NCBI RefSeq assembly: GCF_900112265.1
Contig: NZ_FOLO01000039.1
Location: forward strand, 1 to 53,273
Origin: Pseudoalteromonas denitrificans DSM 6059
Lineage (GTDB): Bacteria; Pseudomonadota; Gammaproteobacteria; Enterobacterales; Alteromonadaceae
DNA length: 53,273 nucleotides
Reading direction: 5' to 3'
Position numbers and translations under genes: made by a program. Below, in pieces: positions 1 through 5,988 of the stretch. The notes under the pieces were generated by a model that ran no database searches, had not been told where the DNA came from, and worked only from the letters and a program-made list of their open reading frames with translations. Position 1 is the first letter of the stretch. Each line of letters starts with the position of its first letter.

Positions 1-215
1 CTGTGATCCCCAGAAAGCAGAACTCAAAAACGGGTAATGGAGATATAGATTGGTGCTTATATAAATATAGGCACTTAGTTGAAAATGCATTTGCAAGACT
101 GAAACACTTCCGTGCTATAGCTACAAGATATGATAAATTAAAGTTACAGTTTGAAAGTATGCTAGCACTGGCGTGTGCAATGATTTGGCTGCCAATGTGA
201 AAGATCAACAGCCCC
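1..215 (+). mobile_element. Right end of an IS5-superfamily insertion sequence (left part outside window)
   Basis: The segment holds the C-terminal end of a DDE transposase and then a short stretch, AAGATCAACAGCCCC, at about 201-215 that could be the right terminal inverted repeat, followed by TA. The left end lies outside the window, so the inverted repeat and target duplication cannot be confirmed. The exact boundary near 215 is inference; the transposase remnant is clear. Confidence 0.5.
3..200 (+). CDS. IS5-family transposase, C-terminal part (cut by window edge)
   Basis: This is the end of a transposase reading frame that enters from outside the window; the first in-window GTG is an internal valine codon rather than a start. 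The sequence contains the Y-(2)-R-(3)-E-(6)-K signature of IS4/IS5-superfamily DDE transposases within YKYRHLVENAFARLK, which supplies the catalytic glutamate. It is followed by the family-typical FRAIATRYDK. The frame ends in WLPM and TGA at 198-200. Whether the element is intact cannot be judged from here. It sits next to the 3' end of the truncated Rhs gene, so it may have helped rearrange this locus. Confidence 0.85.
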   Translation: MIPRKQNSKTGNGDIDWCLYKYRHLVENAFARLKHFRAIATRYDKLKLQFESMLALACAMIWLPM

Positions 216-356
216 TAGTAACAAGTTTATTTATTTCATCATTAAAATACTTATTTAGAATCGAAAGTTCAGGCCCACTACTAGCAGTACTTTTAATAGT
301 AAAAAAAACTAAACTTAATAACATGAGTCTTTTAAAATACATCAGAATATATTCCT

Positions 357-2057
357 CTACATAGCCTTAATTACTTCGTCAACATCATGACGCTGAAATG
401 AACTTGCATTCCCTACTGGCGTTAATGGAATTCTAGAACCTACGGCCCTAGGAAAAGCAGACAGAGAGTCTTGAACAGAACTTAAAAGTTCGCCTTTGAC
501 ATAATATGCCTTGATAAAGTCCTTAGCTCTTCCTACTGGAATGCTATACCTTGCAGTGGTATTACCATGAAGACCTGCAGCATTAAAAGTTATAGCTTGT
601 CGCAAAGTAAGAAGAGAAGCCGCACTAGCTAAGCCACCGCCTAACGAATGTCCTACATATGTTAGGCTCCTATTTGGACCAACGAAACCTTTCACCGCGC
701 TAGCCAGCTGTACTGCTTGTTCATATTGTGCACTTGGAAAGCCAGTCCCTTGATGAACATTTGCTATTATGTCTCCCGTATGATTTGGGTCTGTCCCTGC
801 AAACGCAAGCGCATATGCCTTGGTATCACTATTATAATATACAGCAGCTTGGAAACCTGTATCTTCATTTATCAACAATGACGGATCGACACCTCCAATA
901 GCCAATGTGTCATCGGTTAATTTTGACCAACCTTCAGGCATCTCACATTCACCACCATAAACACATTTACTTAAATTCGCCATATCTTTGTCAACAACAC
1001 TCCCCCCTTCATTAGGCTTTCCCGCAGAAAACTCTTCTTTATTTTTACCTTTTCCATTTGCTGAATTTTTGAAATGAACACCCCCACTACCAAGCTTACT
1101 ACATACCTTAGAAATTGACTGCATGCATTTTTCTTTTGGCTCTTTAGGCTTTTTATCATCATTTTCTTTTACATCATTATCTTTACTTTTATACCCTGTC
1201 GGATCTGTTCCCGACAATGGATTATTAAAGATATAAGTATACGGATTAACCGATTGCGTATTGGTCGGACTTTGAATAAAAGGGTCAACCGATAAGAAAC
1301 GGCCCAATAATGGATCGTATCCCCGACCATTCATGTGAATTAAACCCACATCTGGTAAATGTTCGTGGTTGGTAAAACCTTTTTTGGTCACCTCAAAAAT
1401 AGAGAGTTCTGAAAATGGCTGACTAGAATTACTGTAGGCTTCAAATGCACGACCAAAAATGTCGTAAGCACGGCGCTGTATTAACAAATCATTTTGACTG
1501 CTGCCAGCTGTCAGTGACTTATCATCATTGGTTAAGCTTGTGACCGAGCCTAAACGGTCAACACTGGTATGCACAATGCGCGGTTGGTTCGCCTCGGTGC
1601 TAATGATACTGTGCTGGCCAATGTAGGCTTTTTGTACCCGAGTACCATCGGCTTTAAGTTCAAGCTCATAATTACCCGCATAAATCTTAGTGACCTTATT
1701 GCCAACAGCGCCGCTTATTTGTAAAAAGCGTTGCTCATTTACATCATATTTAAAGGCCAATTCATTACCATTACGGCTAATACCCGTTGGTTTCATGGCT
1801 GCATTATAATCAATGCTTAAGCCGCCATCGGTTGAGTTGGTTAAGTTTCCGTTATTATCGTACTTTAAATCAGCCGTGGCACCTGAGTTGAGTATTAACT
1901 GGCGTACGGCACTGGGTCCTGCTTTACCGCCCGCACTTCGCTCTTTATTACCATATAAGTATTGGCTGGCGTAATCAGACTTAATGGTTAAATTACCCAA
2001 CGCATCATAAGCATAATTAAGCGGTACTTCTAATATTGAACGCCCTGAAGTAATAAA
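357..2057 (-). CDS. Rhs-family polymorphic toxin, 5'-truncated, with C-terminal lipase-like domain
   Basis: This is the C-terminal part of an Rhs/YD-repeat protein, a family of large (over 1000 residue) exported toxins used in contact-dependent competition. Seen here: a YD repeat (YDALGNLT), the Rhs-core end motif (GRGYDPLLGRFLSVDPF followed by NPYTYIFNNPLSGTDPTGY), then a Lys/Glu-rich linker and a variable tip. The tip has GHSLGGG, a serine-nucleophile elbow of lipase class 3 or phospholipase-type alpha/beta hydrolases, and ALAFAGTD, which is typical of the same fold. The frame is open upstream only to 2057, where it meets a stop in unrelated sequence. The first possible start is a TTG at 2000, giving 547 residues, so nearly all of the Rhs shell is missing. 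No immunity gene follows; the IS end lies about 140 bases downstream. It is probably a displaced Rhs tip or a pseudogene. Confidence 0.8.
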   Translation of the reverse strand, partial: FITSGRSILEVPLNYAYDALGNLTIKSDYASQYLYGNKERSAGGKAGPSAVRQLILNSGATADLKYDNNGNLTNSTDGGLSIDYNAAMKPTGISRNGNELAFKYDVNEQRFLQISGAVGNKVTKIYAGNYELELKADGTRVQKAYIGQHSIISTEANQPRIVHTSVDRLGSVTSLTNDDKSLTAGSSQNDLLIQRRAYDIFGRAFEAYSNSSQPFSELSIFEVTKKGFTNHEHLPDVGLIHMNGRGYDPLLGRFLSVDPFIQSPTNTQSVNPYTYIFNNPLSGTDPTGYKSKDNDVKENDDKKPKEPKEKCMQSISKVCSKLGSGGVHFKNSANGKGKNKEEFSAGKPNEGGSVVDKDMANLSKCVYGGECEMPEGWSKLTDDTLAIGGVDPSLLINEDTGFQAAVYYNSDTKAYALAFAGTDPNHTGDIIANVHQGTGFPSAQYEQAVQLASAVKGFVGPNRSLTYVGHSLGGGLASAASLLTLRQAITFNAAGLHGNTTARYSIPVGRAKDFIKAYYVKGELLSSVQDSLSAFPRAVGSRIPLTPVGNASSFQRHDVDEVIKAM

Positions 2058-2618
2058 TTAGTACCAGCAAGCTCTGAAATAGACATAAAAACTAAATTAG
2101 CTGCTTTAACACCTTTTACTACTAACGAGACTGTATTTTCAGGTGAAACAATTATAAATTCAAACAATACAGTTAGTGGCACTGATAGTTATAACATTAG
2201 ATTTTATAATCGTTATTATGCAGGTGATGAAAATGACTCTCCTCTTCCCTCATACTCGCAAAGACTTAACAGTAACCAAAAAACTAAAATTGTTGAAATA
2301 AACAACAGAGCAGGATATTTTGCAGGTTTAATGACGCCTAAAGCAAAATCTTGTGAAGTTGATGTCACACTCGATGGCATTAACCATCAATATACTATGA
2401 CTGATATTAATGGTTCACGTAGTCCTGCGAGATTGATAGCCGGACCTGCCAAATGGGTAGGAGGTAGATATATCCTTATGACAGCAGACCAAGCAGCTGC
2501 AAATAACCAGGTAATCCCCTTTAAACATTCTTTGTTGGTTGAAATGAAATGTTTAAACATACAATATCAGCATAACTATTACCTAGATTATGGCGCTGTA
2601 TTATATAAATTTATTTAA
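2049..2618 (+). pseudogene. Unknown gene, start missing, cut at the Rhs junction
   Basis: The frame is open for 189 codons from just after the TGA at 2046-2048 to the TAA at 2616-2618, but has no ATG or GTG with a ribosome-binding site near its beginning; the first ATG is at 2331 (95 residues). The translation upstream of 2331 looks like ordinary coding sequence, for example YNIRFYNRYYAGDENDSPL. This suggests a gene that lost its 5' end rather than a gene starting at 2331. I do not recognise the family. It faces away from the Rhs remnant and both are cut at about 2046-2057, which points to one recombination or deletion event. A strong hairpin terminator follows at 2648-2689. Confidence 0.5.
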
Positions 2619-2645
2619 TTGTTTCTCTAACAATAATTTAATTAT

Positions 2646-2690
2646 AAAAAAAGCCGTTCGCTATACTATATATATTAAAACGGCTTTTTA
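2646..2690. terminator. Bidirectional rho-independent terminator
   Basis: An 11-base perfect inverted repeat, AAAAAGCCGTT at 2648-2658 and AACGGCTTTTT at 2679-2689, has an A-run on one side and a T-run on the other. It can stop transcription from the + strand gene fragment ending at 2618 and from the small minus strand gene ending at 2724. Confidence 0.8.
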
Positions 2691-2723
2691 AAATGAATCA
2701 ATCTTCAAAGAAGGTTTATAAGC

Positions 2724-2867
2724 TTAATACTTTACACACTTAAAAGGACTGCCTTGTGAATGACCAATGGTATTTCCACCTGCAATCTGCGGCGTCATAT
2801 TAACTGGCAGTGACTGAGTATCTTTAGATAGGTTCTTAAGTTTCTTTTTGTTTAATTTAATTTTCAT
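2724..2867 (-). CDS. 47-residue RiPP-precursor-like peptide with Gly-Gly leader
   Basis: The frame starts at ATG 2865-2867, nine or so bases after the ribosome-binding site AAGGGA, and stops at TAA 2724-2726. The N-terminus MKIKLNKKKLKNLSKD resembles leader peptides annotated as class I lanthipeptide or natural-product precursors in marine gammaproteobacteria and Bacteroidetes. It then runs through TPQIAGG, with a double-glycine cleavage-like motif at residues 30-31, into a 16-residue tail that has one Cys, several Ser/Thr/Gly and a Lys-Tyr end. No LanB/LanC, YcaO, radical SAM or peptidase-ABC gene lies nearby, so any processing enzymes would have to act in trans. The precursor assignment is inference; that the short gene is real is supported by the ribosome-binding site and terminator. 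Confidence 0.65.
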   Translation of the reverse strand: MKIKLNKKKLKNLSKDTQSLPVNMTPQIAGGNTIGHSQGSPFKCVKY

Positions 2868-3251
2868 GATATTTCCCTTCGTTTTTCCTTAAAATAAAAA
2901 CATAACTTTTCCATAAGGTACCTAATAAGTCAACTGCAATTCACACGTACCTTGTTGAATTAAATAAGAAACTATTAATAGAACGTTCTACAGAGCTTCA
3001 ATGTCCACAATTTACATGTCACATTTTTATAACTAAAATCAAATAAACATACAAAAATTAGCCATCAAATACTTACATTTTAGCAGCATAATTTACGCTC
3101 AAAAGCCCTGTAAACCTGATCTGAATCAACAATACAAACAAGAATTAATCTCATTTCTTTTTATTAGTATAAAAATCAGATATCATCTTGTTTGTAAAAA
3201 GAAGCGGTAAAAAAACACATCTAAAAAATATGCTCAATAAAAGGATCAATA
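2868..3251. other. Intergenic region between the small peptide gene and the redox cluster
   Basis: This A+T-rich stretch of about 380 bases separates two divergent genes and must hold both promoters. The only clear structure is a perfect 12-base palindrome, TAGAACGTTCTA, at 2979-2990, a possible operator of unknown owner. I see no open frame, RNA gene or riboswitch fold here. Confidence 0.4.
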
Positions 3252-5282
3252 GTGAAAAAATCAATTCTTAATATTGCAATTGCCACGGCAGTTTTATCAA
3301 CCAGTGTCATTGCAGCTGAAGTAAAAGTTTTAGACAAAACACATTATCCAGCCAGTAACTTATTAGCATATACCGAATTTGAATTATCAGGTGAACCTTT
3401 AGCCGAAGCACTGGGGCTTGATCTAGATATATTAGACCCTAATGCAGCCAATATTCCTACCTCCTTTGATTTTTCTGCGGGAATTTCAAGCTATGAATAC
3501 TCAGAAGAAGCAATGTATGCTCTAAATTATCAGTCTACTATGGGGGTTCATTTAGTGAATGGCCCATTGAATGCTCTTCGAGGTGGTAAACACACGCATT
3601 TAAATGCCCGCATTAAAGATATGGCCAATGCTGTTGGTTTAGATATAAGTGAAGTGGCTATTAATATGTATCCGCTATCTTTGCCTTATGTTTCAGGTAG
3701 CCCGGAGTTTGCACAACAAGTAGATACTAAAACAACATTAGGTGAAGAATTTGAAATCACCACGGCTCAAGGGCAAGATAAAATCGTCACTACGCTTACT
3801 CCAGCCTACGTACATGATTATAAAACCTTAGCTTGGGATGAAACAACCTTCGATAAGTCTTTTAACCCAGCAGCAATTGGCGGTATATTTTTAAAAGAAG
3901 TCATGTGGTCACAAGACTTCTTAGGTGGTATGCATACCACCAAAACAGATGAAGAAGTAGAAGCAAAATCTAAAACCATGGATCAAGATGGCATTCACAG
4001 TTTAGGTGTTTCTGCTGCAGATGGTTTTAATGGCATGATGCTAACTGAAATGTCGATTGATAAATTACTTTTTATGCAAGAACAACTTGGCTTTGATGGC
4101 AAAAATTTAGGCGTTAAGTTTACACCGTCATATAATGCGAAGAAGCAACCAATTTGGTTTGCCAATAAAGTAGCTGTAAAACAAGGTACTCAAAATGGTG
4201 TTAATTCAGTTACTGGGCTCACCGTTTCTAACCCATCATCACAGCTACGTGATACGTGGCAAATGTTATGGCCTTTGGCTGAATTTTTTGCTTTTACCGA
4301 TCAAAGACAAGCTAATACAAGTCAAAACCCAGCTATGCTTGCAGTATTTGATGGCACCCCTTTTGCCTCTGCACCCAATAAAAATACAGATACAAATAAT
4401 CAAAATGATGTTTCTGCAAATGATGCATTTTCACTTGCCAATAACATTTCAAACTTAGTATTTAACAATCTCAATGCACTGCATTTTAATACACAATACG
4501 GCACGTTTATTACTGAATATAAAAAGTCTGGCTCAAGCTTTGTTCAAGGCAATAATGTAAATACTTATGACGCCGCCTATTCAATTGTGGCTTTATCTAT
4601 TTATCAACGTGCAAAAGATGCTCTACCTGTTGGTTATGCTTCTGCCGACTCAGGCTCCGTAAACTTAAAAACATCAGAGGGCAAGTTGGCATTAACGATG
4701 ATTTCATCACAAGCTGACTTTATGCTAAATCACCTTATTAATGATAAAGGTTTAGTCTCTGATGGTGTAACTTTAGGCAATCAATTAAAGCTAAATAAAT
4801 CGCATTCTCTTGATACACAATTTGCAGCAATACGAGGTTTAGTATCGGCATTTTTAGCAACTAAAGATGTAAAATACAAAAATGCAGCCCGTAAAGTGTA
4901 CTTAAACATAGAAAAAACCATGTTTGATAAAAACATTAATACTTGGGCAAGTACACCTGGTAAAGCAACAATGCATACACCTTATACACAGGCAGCTATT
5001 TCTGGCGGTTTACGTGAAGCAATTTTACATCTAAGAAACCAAGAAGGTGAAAATGAACCTGCTCTTGAAGTACAAGCATTAACCGACAGATATGTATCTT
5101 GGTTTAAAACTGTTGTAAATGGTGCCATGCAATTAGCAGAACCTATTGGTGATACGGGTGAAATTCAAGTTAAAGGCAATGCATCTACCGATATTGATCA
5201 AGATGGTGTGCATCAAATAATTGGCGCAGGGGGTAAATTTGGAACAGCCACCACAATGGCAAATAAAGTGAGCATAAAATAA
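3252..5282 (+). CDS. Secreted 676-residue protein of unknown family, first gene of a redox cluster
   Basis: The start is GTG at 3252 with AAGGA at 3241-3245. Residues 1-21 form a signal peptide ending in IAA, so the mature protein is periplasmic or outer-membrane associated. I do not recognise the family. The C-terminal half, about residues 430-640, contains helical stretches such as AIRGLVSAFLATKDVKYKNA and YTQAAISGGLREAILHLRNQ, suggestive of an alpha/alpha toroid. Two copies of DQDG(I/V)H, at residues 244-249 and 649-654, could bind metal. There is no CXXCH haem motif. It is followed on the same strand by a b561-like membrane protein and a hexahaem cytochrome, so a role as substrate-binding or catalytic partner in a periplasmic electron-transfer chain is plausible but unproven. 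A stable hairpin at 5327-5366 separates it from the next gene. Confidence 0.75.
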   Translation: MKKSILNIAIATAVLSTSVIAAEVKVLDKTHYPASNLLAYTEFELSGEPLAEALGLDLDILDPNAANIPTSFDFSAGISSYEYSEEAMYALNYQSTMGVHLVNGPLNALRGGKHTHLNARIKDMANAVGLDISEVAINMYPLSLPYVSGSPEFAQQVDTKTTLGEEFEITTAQGQDKIVTTLTPAYVHDYKTLAWDETTFDKSFNPAAIGGIFLKEVMWSQDFLGGMHTTKTDEEVEAKSKTMDQDGIHSLGVSAADGFNGMMLTEMSIDKLLFMQEQLGFDGKNLGVKFTPSYNAKKQPIWFANKVAVKQGTQNGVNSVTGLTVSNPSSQLRDTWQMLWPLAEFFAFTDQRQANTSQNPAMLAVFDGTPFASAPNKNTDTNNQNDVSANDAFSLANNISNLVFNNLNALHFNTQYGTFITEYKKSGSSFVQGNNVNTYDAAYSIVALSIYQRAKDALPVGYASADSGSVNLKTSEGKLALTMISSQADFMLNHLINDKGLVSDGVTLGNQLKLNKSHSLDTQFAAIRGLVSAFLATKDVKYKNAARKVYLNIEKTMFDKNINTWASTPGKATMHTPYTQAAISGGLREAILHLRNQEGENEPALEVQALTDRYVSWFKTVVNGAMQLAEPIGDTGEIQVKGNASTDIDQDGVHQIIGAGGKFGTATTMANKVSIK

Positions 5283-5326
5283 CAACTACTTTTTAAACTA
5301 ACATGGTCATAAAATACTTATGACTT

Positions 5327-5366
5327 TAGGGCGTATTGATTTTGAAACAAAGATCAATACGCCCTA
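5327..5366 (+). terminator. 14-bp perfect hairpin between redox-cluster genes
   Basis: TAGGGCGTATTGAT at 5327-5340 pairs perfectly with ATCAATACGCCCTA at 5353-5366, with a 12-base loop. No strong T-run follows, only GGCATTTTAA. It may be a partial terminator or an mRNA-stabilising hairpin that sets the expression of the first gene apart from the following two. Confidence 0.6.
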
Positions 5367-5403
5367 GGCATTTTAAGCAAAGTACAATAAGGCACACGCA
5401 TAT

Positions 5404-5874
5404 ATGACAACAGCAACCGTTTCTACTCAAAATCCCGTTTTTGGTTTTATAACTGCTTGGTGGCAAAAGCTTGCTTATCGTCATAAATCTGCAGAATTTT
5501 TAATGTACTTTATGTTTGTAACTGGGTTATTACTGTGGGATAGCATTAGCATTAATTGGCAAGTAGAGCGCTTTGTTTTACTTACACATATGTTTATTGG
5601 ATTAACTTTATTTAGTTTTATTGTGGGCGCTTTTTGGAGCTCACATCGTAATTTATTAACCAAAAGTAATAAAACCTTTTTACGCCAAACAGGCACCATA
5701 ATAGAGTGGTTATTAGGTCTTTGTTCATTGAGTGGATTTTATTTGTTTTTTTATGGTAATACAGGCAATGCGCTTGGCTTACTTATTCAAGATGTACACT
5801 TTTATTCTTCATGGGTTTTAGCCCCTTTAGTATTTAGACATGCTTTACGCTGGAGTATTCTTAAATTCAAATAA
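5404..5874 (+). CDS. Four-helix membrane protein, cytochrome b561-like
   Basis: This 156-residue protein has four predicted transmembrane segments, around residues 35-50, 58-78, 98-118 and 125-150. Helix 2 has His near its start (LTHMFIGL) and at its end (SSHRN); helix 4 has His at its start (DVHFYSSW) and end (FRHALRW). Such paired histidines in two of four helices are the usual pattern for two b-haems in b561 or formate-dehydrogenase-gamma type quinol dehydrogenases. Haem binding is inferred from this pattern. Its place between a secreted protein and a multihaem cytochrome c suggests that it passes electrons between the quinone pool and the periplasm. Confidence 0.6.
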   Translation: MTTATVSTQNPVFGFITAWWQKLAYRHKSAEFLMYFMFVTGLLLWDSISINWQVERFVLLTHMFIGLTLFSFIVGAFWSSHRNLLTKSNKTFLRQTGTIIEWLLGLCSLSGFYLFFYGNTGNALGLLIQDVHFYSSWVLAPLVFRHALRWSILKFK

Positions 5875-5941
5875 TATTGATGAAAAACATATAAATAAAT
5901 CAATTTTTTAAGTAAAATAAAAGCTTGAATTTTTGTTTCAA

Positions 5942-5966
5942 AATCAATGAAATAATTTCATTGATT
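5942..5966. promoter_or_regulatory. 12-bp dyad upstream of the multihaem cytochrome gene
   Basis: AATCAATGAAAT at 5942-5953 and its exact reverse complement at 5955-5966 are separated by one base. The dyad ends about 13 bases before the ribosome-binding site of the cytochrome gene. It could be a repressor or activator operator or an mRNA hairpin; the binding protein is unknown. Confidence 0.5.
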
Positions 5967-5988
5967 GCAGTTAGTATTAAGGCATACG

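Noticed and set aside
173..364. Open frame of 63 codons overlapping the transposase end
   Set aside because: It overlaps the transposase in another frame, lacks a ribosome-binding site and shows no family features.
5965..5988. TTG start at 5965 for the hexahaem cytochrome
   Set aside because: It falls inside the 12-base dyad; ATG 5989 has AAGG at the right distance and a normal signal peptide.
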